From: Paraburkholderia ribeironis
GTDB lineage: Bacteria; Pseudomonadota; Gammaproteobacteria; Burkholderiales; Burkholderiaceae
NCBI RefSeq assembly: GCF_900019265.1
Contig: NZ_CYGX02000095.1
Location: 28,248-92,247 of the forward strand
DNA length: 64,000 nt
Reading direction: 5' to 3'
In this document: in pieces, positions 33,048 through 42,348 of the stretch
Numbering within the stretch: the first letter of the stretch is position 1
Layout: every line of letters starts with the position of its first letter
Position numbers and translations under genes: made by a program
Notes under the pieces: model-generated
The model's database searches: none
The model's input: only the letters and a program-made list of their open reading frames with translations
Told to the model about the DNA's origin: nothing

Positions 33048-33782
33048 TCACCCGTTGATCACGTCCGCGCCCTTGGGCACCGTGAACTTGAAAGCATCGG
33101 CCGGCAGCGGCGGGTTCTTCTGAATGTTCGAGAAGGTCAGCAGCGTCACGTTGCCGAACACGTCGTGCAATTCCATCGCTTCGAGATTGCCGTCCTTGAA
33201 GCCGATGCCGACGCGTTGAAACTGCGTGTCTTTCGCCTTCGGCGTCAGTTCGAGCCAGTCGATGCCAGCCTTCTCGCCGGCATCACGCAGCGTGAAGTTC
33301 TTCTCCAGATCGTTGCTGCCGAACAGGATCGCCGCCGGGCTCGCGCCGAGCGCGCCGCCGAGGCTGCGCACGGTCACCTGGTTCAGATCCTTGTCGTACA
33401 CGTAGAGCTTGTCGCCGTCCGCCTGCAGCAGTTGCGAGTATGGCTTCTCGTATTGCCAGATGAACTTGCCAGGACGCGCGAACGTGAACGTGCCGCTCGA
33501 CGTGCCGGTCTTGCCCGCGCCCGTGGTGGACAGCGTGCCGCTCGCGCCCTGCGCCTTGCTCGGCGCGCGCACTTCCTGCTGCACGAAGGTGCCGCGCGCC
33601 GAGTGGACTTGCGCGACGAACGCCTTCAGTTGTTCGGTACCGCTCGCGAACGCCTGCGACGCGACCAGCACCGACGCGCCGATCGCCACGCTGCCGACGC
33701 AGCGCACGATGGTGCGCGCGAGTTGGCCGAGACGGTCCCCTTCAGTTCGGTGTCGGGCGTGCTGCTGCGCGACTGGTTGCAT
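33048..33782 (-). CDS. lolA: Outer-membrane lipoprotein carrier protein LolA
   Basis: Periplasmic chaperone that takes lipoproteins from the LolCDE complex and delivers them to LolB. 244 residues. A long N-region is followed by a hydrophobic signal core ending ASQAFA-SG (cleavage near residue 47). The mature part has the LolA pattern: LKAFVAQVHSARGTFVQ, ARPGKFIWQYEKPYSQLLQADG and YDKDLNQVTVR. GGAGAAAACCAC precedes the ATG. Downstream of ftsK on the same strand, the usual neighbour. Confidence 0.95.
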   Translation of the reverse strand: MQPVAQQHARHRTEGDRLGQLARTIVRCVGSVAIGASVLVASQAFASGTEQLKAFVAQVHSARGTFVQQEVRAPSKAQGASGTLSTTGAGKTGTSSGTFTFARPGKFIWQYEKPYSQLLQADGDKLYVYDKDLNQVTVRSLGGALGASPAAILFGSNDLEKNFTLRDAGEKAGIDWLELTPKAKDTQFQRVGIGFKDGNLEAMELHDVFGNVTLLTFSNIQKNPPLPADAFKFTVPKGADVING

Positions 33783-33878
33783 GTGGTTTTCTCCGTTGAT
33801 TGAATTCGGTGGGCGGCCGCGATGGCGGCACGACGCGCGGCCGCCGCATCCCGCGGTGGCACGCGCAATGGATGCGGC

Positions 33879-36185
33879 TTATTCCGCTTCGCGCGCCGGC
33901 GCAAGAATCTCGCGATTGCCGTTCGACGACATCGCCGACACCACGCCCGAGTTTTCCATCTGCTCGAGCAAGCGCGCCGCCCGGTTGTAGCCGATGCGCA
34001 AATGCCGCTGCACCAGCGAGATCGACGCGCGGCGGTTCTTCAGCACGACATCGACCGCCTGGTCGTATAAGGGATCGGACTCGCCGTCGCTCGCGCCGGT
34101 TCCCGCCGAGCCTTCGTCGCCCTCGCCGGTCACGCCGCCTTCGAGAATGCCCTCGATGTAGTTCGGCTCGCCCTGCTCCTTGAGTTTGTCGACGACGCGA
34201 TGCACTTCCTCGTCCGACACGAACGCGCCGTGCACGCGCACCGGCAATCCGGTGCCCGGCGGCAGATACAGCATGTCGCCCATGCCGAGCAGCGATTCCG
34301 CGCCCTGCTGATCGAGGATGGTCCGCGAGTCGATCTTCGACGACACCTGGAAGGCCATCCGCGTCGGCACGTTGGCCTTGATCAGACCGGTGATCACGTC
34401 GACCGACGGGCGCTGCGTCGCGAGAATCAGGTGGATGCCGGCCGCACGCGCCTTCTGCGCGATCCGGGCGATCAGTTCTTCGACCTTCTTGCCGACCACC
34501 ATCATCAGGTCGGCCAGCTCGTCGATCACGACGACGATGTGCGGCAGGCGCGTGAGCGGTTCCGGATCGTCCGGCGTGAGGCTGAACGGATTCGGCAGCT
34601 TCTCTTCACGCTTGGCAGCTTCGTCGATCTTGTTGTTGTAGCCGGCGAGATTGCGCACGCCGAGCTTGCTCATCAGCTTGTAGCGGCGCTCCATTTCGGC
34701 GACCGCCCAGTTCAGCGCGTGACCCGCCTGGCGCATGTCCGTCACGACCGGACACAGCAGATGCGGAATGCCTTCATAGACGCTCATTTCGAGCATCTTC
34801 GGATCGATCAGGATCATCCGCACCTGCTCGGCGCTTGCCTTGTAGAGCAGCGACAGGATCATCGCGTTGATGCCCACCGACTTGCCCGAACCGGTCGTGC
34901 CCGCCACCAGCAAGTGCGGCATCTTCGCGAGGTCGGCGCATACCGGCTTGCCGCCGATGTCCTTGCCGAGCCCCATGGTCAGCGGCGACGCGGCATCCGC
35001 ATACACCGCCGAGCCGAGAATCTCCGACAGGCTCACGGTCTGACGGCGCTGGTTCGGCAGCTCCAGCGCCATGAAATTCTTGCCCGGGATCGTTTCGACC
35101 ACGCGGATCGACACGAGCGACAGCGAACGCGCGAGGTCCTTCGCCAGATTGACGATCTGGCTGCCCTTCACGCCGGTGGCCGGTTCGATTTCATAGCGCG
35201 TGACGACCGGGCCCGGATAGGCGGCGACCACGCTCACTTCGACGCCGAAGTCCTTGAGCTTCTTCTCGATCAGACGCGAGGTGAATTCCAGCGTGTCGGC
35301 GGAGATGGTTTCCTGCGCGGCGGGCGCGGGATCGAGCAGCGCGATCGGCGGCAAGGTGGAATCGCCCGGCAGGTCGGTGAAGAGCGGCACCTGCCGTTCC
35401 TTCTCGACACGCTCCGATTTGGCCGGCGTGACAAGCGGCGGCACGATCATGACCGGCTCGTGCTCTTCGATCCGCACGCGATCCTTCTCGACCTTGCCCT
35501 CGCGCTTCACCGCGGCCGCTTCGCCGAGCTTGCGGTCGCGGCCGGCCTCGCGACGCAGCTTGGCGAACGTCACCGCGGAAATGATCGACTCGCCGACCTT
35601 CTCCGAGACCGACAGCCACGAAAAACGGAAGTACAGCGACAAGCCGATCGCGAGCGCGATCAGCAGCGCGAGCGTGCCGCCCGTGAACCCCAGCGCATGC
35701 GACACCCCACGCGCGACGGCCTCGCCGACCACGCCGCCCGGGGCGCGCGGCAACTGCACCTTGAGCGACCACATGCGCAGCGCTTCGAGACCGTTGCACG
35801 CGAGCAGCACGAGCATGAACGCGAACGCGTCCGCGAGCCAGCCGACGCCGCGCGGCTCGTCGTCCTGCGAGTCTTCGTGACGGGTGATGCGTTTGTAGTT
35901 GGCGGAAATGTGGCGGCCGAGCAGCACGATCCACCAATAGGCGGACAGGCCGAACAGCAGCAGCAGGATGTCCGAGGTCCACGCGCCGACGCGGCCCGCC
36001 CAGTTGGCGATATGGTCGACCTGCGCGGCGTGGGTCCAGCTCGGATCGTGCCTGCTATAGCTGACGAGCGCCATGAGCAGGAACACGCCGAGCGCCACCT
36101 GCAGGATCCAGCGGATTTCGGTGAAAAGGCGCGACATGCGGTGCGGCAACGCCTGCGCGCTCGCGGAATAGGGAGCTTTTGCCAT
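33879..36185 (-). CDS. ftsK: DNA translocase FtsK
   Basis: Septum-located motor of 768 residues that pumps chromosome ends at division and activates XerCD at dif. About four membrane helices lie in the first ~200 residues, then a short linker (the enormous linker of E. coli FtsK is absent), then the RecA-like motor with Walker A AGTTGSGKSVG (about residues 427-437) and Walker B VVIDELADLM. The C-terminal winged-helix gamma domain (SLVQRHLRIGYNRAARLLEQME), which reads KOPS sites, is complete. Followed by lolA; trxB is divergent. Confidence 0.97.
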   Translation of the reverse strand: MAKAPYSASAQALPHRMSRLFTEIRWILQVALGVFLLMALVSYSRHDPSWTHAAQVDHIANWAGRVGAWTSDILLLLFGLSAYWWIVLLGRHISANYKRITRHEDSQDDEPRGVGWLADAFAFMLVLLACNGLEALRMWSLKVQLPRAPGGVVGEAVARGVSHALGFTGGTLALLIALAIGLSLYFRFSWLSVSEKVGESIISAVTFAKLRREAGRDRKLGEAAAVKREGKVEKDRVRIEEHEPVMIVPPLVTPAKSERVEKERQVPLFTDLPGDSTLPPIALLDPAPAAQETISADTLEFTSRLIEKKLKDFGVEVSVVAAYPGPVVTRYEIEPATGVKGSQIVNLAKDLARSLSLVSIRVVETIPGKNFMALELPNQRRQTVSLSEILGSAVYADAASPLTMGLGKDIGGKPVCADLAKMPHLLVAGTTGSGKSVGINAMILSLLYKASAEQVRMILIDPKMLEMSVYEGIPHLLCPVVTDMRQAGHALNWAVAEMERRYKLMSKLGVRNLAGYNNKIDEAAKREEKLPNPFSLTPDDPEPLTRLPHIVVVIDELADLMMVVGKKVEELIARIAQKARAAGIHLILATQRPSVDVITGLIKANVPTRMAFQVSSKIDSRTILDQQGAESLLGMGDMLYLPPGTGLPVRVHGAFVSDEEVHRVVDKLKEQGEPNYIEGILEGGVTGEGDEGSAGTGASDGESDPLYDQAVDVVLKNRRASISLVQRHLRIGYNRAARLLEQMENSGVVSAMSSNGNREILAPAREAE

Positions 36186-36519
36186 TGATCCTGTTGCGTG
36201 GGTAGCCGGCCGTCGCCCGGAACACGCGGCCGGAGCCTCGCCCAGCGTGGCTGCGGGTCCGATCCCGGCGACCGGTAACTTCGATCGGGCCTATTGTAAA
36301 CGCACTACCACGCGCAAGGCTGTAAATGACGGTAACGTGGGCGATTGCCCACAGAAACGCGCTGCCGGCACGCGGCGACGCTATCGCCGCGATCGGAAAG
36401 CTTCATGGAGCAGCCGCGCGTGCGGCCCTTTATAATGCCGCATTGACACCCATCTACAGTTCCAGCTCAAGTCGCACGGCCTCGCATGGGCGAGCCGCGC
36501 GCCGTACAAGGATTCGATC
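36186..36519. promoter_or_regulatory. Divergent promoter region ftsK/trxB
   Basis: 334 bp between the divergent ftsK and trxB starts. A perfect TATAAT at 36,431-36,436 is the likely trxB -10 box; no good -35 hexamer lies 16-18 bp upstream of it. I could not assign the ftsK promoter. No gene seen. Confidence 0.5.
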
Positions 36520-37518
36520 ATGCCCGCAACTTCAACGAAACACGCCAAGGTTCTGATTCTCGGTTCCGGTCCCGCCGGCTACACGGCAGCGGTCTACGCG
36601 GCGCGCGCCAACCTGGCGCCGGTGCTCGTCACGGGTCTGGCCCAGGGCGGCCAGCTGATGACCACGACCGACGTCGAAAACTGGCCCGCCGACGCCCACG
36701 GCGTGCAAGGCCCGGAACTGATGACGCGTTTCCTGGAGCACGCCGAGCGCTTCAACACCGAAATCATTTTCGACCACATCCACACGGCCAAACTGGACGA
36801 GAAGCCGATGCGCCTGATCGGCGATTCGGGCGAATACACCTGCGACTCGCTGATCATCGCGACCGGCGCATCGGCGCAGTACCTCGGCCTGCCGTCCGAA
36901 GAAGCGTTCATGGGCAAGGGCGTGTCGGCCTGCGCGACCTGCGACGGCTTCTTCTACAAGCAGCAGCACGTGGCCGTGGTCGGCGGCGGCAATACCGCGG
37001 TTGAAGAGGCACTGTATCTCGCCGGCATCGCGAAGAAAGTGACCGTGATCCATCGCCGCGACAAGTTCCGCGCCGAGCCGATCCTGATCGACCGTCTGCT
37101 GGCGAAAGAGAAGGAAGGCGTGGTCGAGATCAAGTGGAACCATACGCTCGACGAAGTGACCGGCGACCAGTCCGGCGTGACGGGCCTGCGCATCAAGCAC
37201 ACGCAGACCGGCGAAACCACCGACATCGCGTTGCAAGGCCTGTTCGTCGCGATCGGCCACAAGCCGAACACGGACATCTTCCAGGGCCAGCTGGAGATGA
37301 AGAACGGCTACATCATCACGAAGGGCGGCCTGAACGGTTTCGCAACCGCCACCAGCATGCCGGGCGTGTTCGCCGCCGGCGACGTGCAGGATCACGTGTA
37401 TCGTCAGGCGATCACCAGCGCAGGCACGGGCTGTATGGCCGCGCTGGACGCGCAACGCTATCTGGAAACCATCAACGAGATCGGCGAGCATGTGATGAGC
37501 GCGGAAGCCGAGCGTTGA
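36520..37518 (+). CDS. trxB: Thioredoxin reductase
   Basis: NADPH-dependent flavoenzyme of 332 residues that reduces thioredoxin in the cytoplasm. FAD-binding LGSGPAGYTAAVYAARA, the redox-active CATC (Cys138 and Cys141), the NADPH-binding VVGGGNTAVEEALYL and the C-terminal FAD motif GVFAAGDVQD are all intact. Length is standard. The start MPATSTKHAK precedes the fold by only ten residues. Divergent from ftsK, followed by a terminator. Confidence 0.97.
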   Translation: MPATSTKHAKVLILGSGPAGYTAAVYAARANLAPVLVTGLAQGGQLMTTTDVENWPADAHGVQGPELMTRFLEHAERFNTEIIFDHIHTAKLDEKPMRLIGDSGEYTCDSLIIATGASAQYLGLPSEEAFMGKGVSACATCDGFFYKQQHVAVVGGGNTAVEEALYLAGIAKKVTVIHRRDKFRAEPILIDRLLAKEKEGVVEIKWNHTLDEVTGDQSGVTGLRIKHTQTGETTDIALQGLFVAIGHKPNTDIFQGQLEMKNGYIITKGGLNGFATATSMPGVFAAGDVQDHVYRQAITSAGTGCMAALDAQRYLETINEIGEHVMSAEAER

Positions 37519-37596
37519 TCCACGGCGCCGAACAGCAACGATAGGCGCGACGGTAAAATGGCGGCTGGGCGTGACCCGGCCGCTTGCTCGACAGAA

Positions 37597-37627
37597 GGCC
37601 GCGGCTGAAAAGCCGGCGGCCTTTTTT
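37597..37627 (+). terminator. Terminator of trxB
   Basis: Stem GGCCGCGGCT / AGCCgGCGGCC with one bulged base and a GAAA loop, followed by six T's, 80 bp after the trxB stop. Confidence 0.88.
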
Positions 37628-37743
37628 GCGTCTTTTGCGTCTCTTGCGTCTTAGTCTTATTGCGGCAACGCTACGCGGCGGCACCCGCAAAGCCCGAAGA
37701 AGGCGTCGCGCGATCGATCTACTTTTCTGCGTGTATTACCGAT

Positions 37744-38502
37744 ATGCCGAAGAATCAGCCTCATCCAAGCGAACCGAAACGTGCGCGACCCGTCGCGCGG
37801 TCCGCACCTGAACCGGTCGCGCCCGCGGCCAAACCGAAGCTCGATCCGGCGGCGGGTCTCGCCGGCCTCGGCGCGTTGCGCGACGCACTGAAGGCCGATA
37901 CGCAGCGCCGTGAGCGTGAACGCGCGGCCGCCACGGCGGCGCAGCGCGAAGCGGCGGCGGACGCCGATCTGTTCCGCCGCGAGATCGGCGCGGTTGCACC
38001 ACTTGCGGTACCGCCACGCGCGACACTGCCGCGCAATCCCCCGCCGCCGTTGCCGGTGCAAACGCTGCTCGACGAAGAAGCCGTCCTGCACGAAGCGATT
38101 TCCGACGAGTTCGACCCCGAAGTCCTGCTCGACACCGACGAGACGCTCTCTTATTGCCGCCCCGGCGTGAGTCAGGATGTCGTGCGAAAACTGCGGCGCG
38201 GCGACTGGATCGTGCAGGCGCAAATCGACCTGCATGGCATGCGGCGCGACGAAGCGCGCGAGGCGCTGGCCGAGTTCGTGCGCGAATCGGTGAAACGCGG
38301 CTTGCGCTGCTTGCGCGTGATCCACGGCAAAGGTCTGGGATCGATCGGCAAGGAGCCGGTGCTGAAGGGCAAGGTGCGCGCGTGGCTCGTGCAGAAGTCC
38401 GAGGTCATCGCGTTCTGTCAGGCGCGCCCGCACGACGGCGGCGCCGGCGCGGTGGTGGTGCTGTTGCAGCCCGGCGCGTCGCCGGCTCACGCCAAGCCCT
38501 GA
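37744..38502 (+). CDS. Smr-domain protein
   Basis: Protein of 252 residues. The C-terminal Smr domain (about residues 155-245) has IDLHGMRRDEAREAL and LRVIHGKGLGS, the DLHG and HGxG motifs of the family; related domains nick DNA or cleave RNA. The first half is charged and Pro/Ala-rich, probably disordered. The start MPKNQPHPSEP was chosen because the frame upstream overlaps the trxB terminator zone. The next gene starts 10 bp after its stop, so the two are probably co-transcribed. Physiological role unknown. Confidence 0.92.
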   Translation: MPKNQPHPSEPKRARPVARSAPEPVAPAAKPKLDPAAGLAGLGALRDALKADTQRRERERAAATAAQREAAADADLFRREIGAVAPLAVPPRATLPRNPPPPLPVQTLLDEEAVLHEAISDEFDPEVLLDTDETLSYCRPGVSQDVVRKLRRGDWIVQAQIDLHGMRRDEAREALAEFVRESVKRGLRCLRVIHGKGLGSIGKEPVLKGKVRAWLVQKSEVIAFCQARPHDGGAGAVVVLLQPGASPAHAKP

Positions 38503-38512
38503 CGGAGCCACA

Positions 38513-39136
38513 GTGATTCATCCAAGGCTGACGCTGGCGCTGACCATCATGGAAGCGCTGGCTATTTTTGCGTATGCCATTTCCGGCTTCATCGAAGCCC
38601 GCAGCCGCCGGCTCGATGCGGTCGGCACCTTCCTCGTGGGGGTGGCCACGGCCTTCGGCGGCGGCACGTTGCGCGACGTGCTACTGGAGCGGCGGCCCTT
38701 CTACTGGGTCGAGCATCAGGACTATCTGATCGCGATCTTCGTGATGGCGATCTTCGCGCCGACAGTGCTGAAGATGACCTCGCGCCTGCTCTCCGAGCGT
38801 GTGCTGCTGGTGGCCGACGCAGTGGGACTCGGCCTGTTCAGCATCGCGGGCACCTCGATCGCGCACGACGCGCAGATGCCGTGGTTCACTTCGGTGATGA
38901 TGGGCGTGCTGACGGGCGTGTTCGGCGGCGTGATCCGCGACGTGCTGTGCAACGAAGTGCCCCTGCTGCTGCGCGACTCGCGGCCTTACGCGACCTGCGC
39001 GTTCGTCGGCTGCTGGTTGTACGTGCTGCTGGACTATGTGAACTTCGACACGGTGTATAGCGTGCTGCTCGCGACCGCGTTCATCCTGCTGGCGAGGCTG
39101 GTGACCTTCAGGTTCGATATCCGCTTGCCGCATTGA
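38513..39136 (+). CDS. TRIC-type cation channel family protein (YadS/YicG-like)
   Basis: Inner-membrane protein of 207 residues with about seven helices arranged as two repeats, each containing a glycine-rich kink and RD motif: FGGGTLRDVLLERRPFYW and FGGVIRDVLCNEVPLLL. Structural work on this family places it with trimeric intracellular cation channels; the physiological ion in bacteria is unsettled. The start is GTG, with GGAGCCACA upstream. Follows the Smr gene by 10 bp. Confidence 0.92.
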   Translation: MIHPRLTLALTIMEALAIFAYAISGFIEARSRRLDAVGTFLVGVATAFGGGTLRDVLLERRPFYWVEHQDYLIAIFVMAIFAPTVLKMTSRLLSERVLLVADAVGLGLFSIAGTSIAHDAQMPWFTSVMMGVLTGVFGGVIRDVLCNEVPLLLRDSRPYATCAFVGCWLYVLLDYVNFDTVYSVLLATAFILLARLVTFRFDIRLPH

Positions 39137-39306
39137 GCGTGGCTGGAGCGCTCGGGCACTGATCGCGCTCGGGATGCCCGGAGTGCTCGCGGCGGCGCGA
39201 CCCTGACGGCTGTCGATTTTCGCGGCCATCGACCGTCGTGTTGTAAACGGCCGTTCCGGCCGTCATTGCGCGATGGCGCACCCCGCAACCGCCCAAGGTG
39301 ACCGCG

Positions 39307-39966
39307 ATGACTCTCAAGCTCTATGCCCACCCGTTCTCCTCCTACTGCCAGAAGGTCCTGACCGCGCTCTACGAAAACGGCACGTCGTTCGAGCTGCGCC
39401 TGCTCACACACGACGACCCGCATGTAATGGCCGAATTCGCCGCGCTGTGGCCGATCAAGCGTTTTCCGGTGCTGGTCGACGGCGGCCGGACCGTGGTCGA
39501 GGCGACCATCATCATCGAATATCTCGGTCTGCATCATCCGGGGCCGGTGCCGCTCGTGCCGGCCGACGCGCGTGCCGCGCTCGAGGTGCGCAGCATGGAC
39601 CGCTTCTTCGACAACTACATCTCGACACCGCAACAGAAGATCGTCTACGACAGTCTGCGCGCCGAGCCCGAGCGCGATCCGCGCGGGGTCGCCGACGCCC
39701 GCGCGCTGCTCGACACCGCGTACGGCTGGCTGGACGACGTGATGGCCGGGCGCGAATGGGCCGCAGGCGATGCCTTCAGCCTCGCCGATTGCGGCGCCGG
39801 ACCGTTCCTGTTCTATGCCGACTGGACCCATCCGATCGACCCGGCATTCGTGCACGTGCGGGCCTACCGTCAGCGGCTGCTGGCGAGGCCGTCGTTTGCC
39901 CGCGCAGTGGATGAAGCGCGCCCGTATCGTCCGCTGTTCCCCCTCGGCGCGCCCGAGCGCGATTGA
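39307..39966 (+). CDS. Glutathione S-transferase family protein
   Basis: Cytosolic GST-like protein of 219 residues. The thioredoxin-fold N-terminal domain shows LYAHPFSSYCQKVLTALYENG, with Ser/Cys at the position used to activate glutathione, cis-Pro in KRFPVLVD, and the VVEATIIIEYL gamma-Glu-binding segment. The all-helical C-terminal domain contains FSLADCGAGPFL. ATG 39,307 was preferred over GTG 39,298 because AAGGTGACC fits as its ribosome site. A LysR-type gene follows on the same strand after 126 bp; no substrate indicated. Confidence 0.92.
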   Translation: MTLKLYAHPFSSYCQKVLTALYENGTSFELRLLTHDDPHVMAEFAALWPIKRFPVLVDGGRTVVEATIIIEYLGLHHPGPVPLVPADARAALEVRSMDRFFDNYISTPQQKIVYDSLRAEPERDPRGVADARALLDTAYGWLDDVMAGREWAAGDAFSLADCGAGPFLFYADWTHPIDPAFVHVRAYRQRLLARPSFARAVDEARPYRPLFPLGAPERD

Positions 39967-40092
39967 GCATGGTTGATCACGATCGAGCGCGGCGCCGGAG
40001 AACCGGCCGCGATCCCCTTCGAGACAACACTTTTGCCTCCCGGTAGACTGAACGTCGACAACTGCATTCGCCCACCACCGATAAGGCAAGAC

Positions 40093-41010
40093 ATGGACCG
40101 TTTCGAAGCGATGGAGATATTTACGCGCGTGGTCGAGGCGAACAGCTTTACCAAGGTATCCGAATCGCTCGACCTGCCCCGCGCCAAAGTCAGCCGCACG
40201 ATCCAGGCGCTCGAAGAGCACGTCGGCGTGCGGCTGCTGAACCGTTCGACGCGCCAGGTGAGCGTCACCGAGGACGGCGCGGCGTTCTACGAGCGCTGCG
40301 TGCGCATTCTCGCCGAAGTCGCCGACGCCGAGTCGTCGCTGTCGAACACGCGCGAAAATCCGGCCGGCACGATTCGCGTCGATACCTCCGGCACGCTCGC
40401 CCGTGCGCTGCTGCTGCCCGCGCTCGACGATTTCTATCGCCAATACCCGCAGATCGACGTGCGGCTCGGTCTCGCGGATCGCAATATCGATCTGATCCAG
40501 GACGCGGTCGATTGCGTGATCCGCATGGGCACGCCCGAGGAGTCGAGCCTCGTCGTGCGGCATATCGGCGACGCGCGGATCGTCACGTGCGCATCGCCGG
40601 CGTATCTGCAGAAATACGGCACGCCGACCACGCTCGACGATCTCAGCGAGCATCGCGCCGTCAACTACGTGTCCGCGCGCACCGGCAAGACCTTCCCGTT
40701 CGAATATGAAGTGGACGGCGAGATCGCCAGGGTGCCGATGAAAAGCGTGCTCGCAGTGAACGACGGCTCGGTCTACATCGGCGCGGGCGCGCTCGGCCAT
40801 GGCATCATCCAGCCGTCGCGCTTCATGGTCGCCGAGCTGATCCGGCAAGGCGCGCTCAAGGAAATCCTCACGAACTACACGAGCCCCACCACGCCGCTTT
40901 CGATCCTCTACCCGCACCGCCGCAATCTGAGTTCGCGGCTGCGCGTGTTCATCGACTGGATCGCTGAACTGGCGCGCAACAATCCGGATCTGCGCCTCAG
41001 GAATGCGTGA
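40093..41010 (+). CDS. LysR-family transcriptional regulator
   Basis: Regulator of 305 residues. MDRFEAMEIFTRVVEANSFT and the helix-turn-helix (VSESLDLPRAKVSRTIQALEEHVG) belong to the common CrgA/AaeR-like branch. The co-inducer domain begins at AGTIRVDTSGTLAR and runs to about residue 300. The start at ATG 40,093 fits the family N-terminus. No divergent gene is present, so the target is not evident; the GST gene upstream is a candidate. Followed by a strong terminator. Confidence 0.93.
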   Translation: MDRFEAMEIFTRVVEANSFTKVSESLDLPRAKVSRTIQALEEHVGVRLLNRSTRQVSVTEDGAAFYERCVRILAEVADAESSLSNTRENPAGTIRVDTSGTLARALLLPALDDFYRQYPQIDVRLGLADRNIDLIQDAVDCVIRMGTPEESSLVVRHIGDARIVTCASPAYLQKYGTPTTLDDLSEHRAVNYVSARTGKTFPFEYEVDGEIARVPMKSVLAVNDGSVYIGAGALGHGIIQPSRFMVAELIRQGALKEILTNYTSPTTPLSILYPHRRNLSSRLRVFIDWIAELARNNPDLRLRNA

Positions 41011-41036
41011 GGCCGCCGCAATACAAAGTACAAAGC

Positions 41037-41076
41037 AAAGCCCCATGCGTCGCGCGACGCATGGGGCTTTTTTTCA
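41037..41076. terminator. Bidirectional terminator lysR/ABC importer
   Basis: Perfect 16-bp arms AAAGCCCCATGCGTCG / CGACGCATGGGGCTTT with a 2-base centre and further T's. It separates the LysR-type gene from the convergent end of the sugar-importer operon. Confidence 0.95.
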
Positions 41077-41113
41077 GGCAGCGGATCAGTCGCGGCAGGC
41101 GACTGCGTGACGC

Positions 41114-42229
41114 TCAGGCAATCCGTTCTTCGTTGGCCGGATCGAACAGCACCGCCTTCGACGTATCGAACAGCAGCGTCGTGCTCATCGTGGGCTGCGG
41201 ATTCGACGCCGGGTGCACGCGGCTCACCACGCGCTTGCCGTTGACCTGAGCGAACACCAGCGTGTCCGGACCGGTCGGCTCGATCACGTCGACCATCACT
41301 TCGACCGGCTGCAGCTTCGAGTCGTCGCCATGTGCGCCACGTGCGTCGGTGATGCGCTCCGGCCGCAGGCCGAGCACCACCTCGCGGCCCAAGTGCGACT
41401 TCACTTTCGCCGAATCGAAAGGCAGGACCAGCACCTTGCGCGCGACACCCGTATCCAGTTCGATGCCGACACCCGCACCCTGCTCGACCAGCTTGCCCTC
41501 GATGAAGTTCATCGGCGGCGCGCCGATGAAGCCGGCCACGAACAGGTTCGACGGCGAGTCGTAAATCTCCTGCGGCGCGCCGAACTGCTGCACGATGCCG
41601 TCCTTCATCACCGCGATGCGGTCACCGAGCGTCATCGCTTCGATCTGATCGTGCGTCACGTAGACGATCGTCGTGCCGAGGCGTTGATGCAGCAGCTTGA
41701 TTTCCGAACGCATCTCGATACGCAGTTTCGCGTCGAGGTTCGACAGCGGTTCGTCGAACAGGAACATCACCGGATCGCGCGCCAATGCGCGGCCCATCGC
41801 CACGCGCTGACGCTGGCCACCGGACAGTTGGCCCGGCTTGCGGTCCAGCAGGTGCTTGATCTGCAGCGTGTTCGATACGCGCTCGACGATCTGCGTCTGC
41901 TCCTGCTTCGGCACCTTGCGGATGTTCAGGCCGAACGAGATGTTGTCGCGCACCGTCATCGACGGATACAGCGCGTACGACTGGAACACCATCGCGATGT
42001 CGCGATCTTTCGGCGACAGGTTGTTGACCGTCTTGCCGTCGATCTGGATCTCGCCCTTGGTCACGGTTTCGAGGCCGGCGATCATGTTGAGCAGCGTCGA
42101 CTTACCGCAGCCCGAGCCGCCGACCAGAATCAGGAACTGGCCGTCTTCGATGTCGATATTGACACCCTTCAGAACCGGCACCCCGTTCGGGTAAGTCTTG
42201 TACACGTCACGGATGGAAAGGCTTGCCAT
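41114..42229 (-). CDS. gtsD: Sugar ABC transporter ATP-binding protein
   Basis: Cytoplasmic ATPase of 371 residues in the MalK/UgpC class. Walker A GGSGCGKST, Q-loop FQSYALYPSMTV, signature LSGGQRQRVAMGRAL, Walker B VMFLFDEPLSNLD and H-loop YVTHDQ are in order. The C-terminal OB-fold regulatory domain (from about residue 240, LGLRPERI) is present. Last gene of a four-gene importer (gtsA-B-C-D by analogy with the Pseudomonas glucose importer), 119 bp after gtsC. The divergent zwf-pgl-glk operon supports glucose as substrate. Confidence 0.9.
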   Translation of the reverse strand: MASLSIRDVYKTYPNGVPVLKGVNIDIEDGQFLILVGGSGCGKSTLLNMIAGLETVTKGEIQIDGKTVNNLSPKDRDIAMVFQSYALYPSMTVRDNISFGLNIRKVPKQEQTQIVERVSNTLQIKHLLDRKPGQLSGGQRQRVAMGRALARDPVMFLFDEPLSNLDAKLRIEMRSEIKLLHQRLGTTIVYVTHDQIEAMTLGDRIAVMKDGIVQQFGAPQEIYDSPSNLFVAGFIGAPPMNFIEGKLVEQGAGVGIELDTGVARKVLVLPFDSAKVKSHLGREVVLGLRPERITDARGAHGDDSKLQPVEVMVDVIEPTGPDTLVFAQVNGKRVVSRVHPASNPQPTMSTTLLFDTSKAVLFDPANEERIA

Positions 42230-42348
42230 GCTGTGAATCCTCTTGTCTCTGGTACTGCCTGAAAACGTCTTTGACGGCGGCGCTCGTTCAGTGAAGCGCC
42301 GCCGCGCTCGAAGGGTCTAGCCCCTGGTTTAGCCCGGTTTAGCCTCGT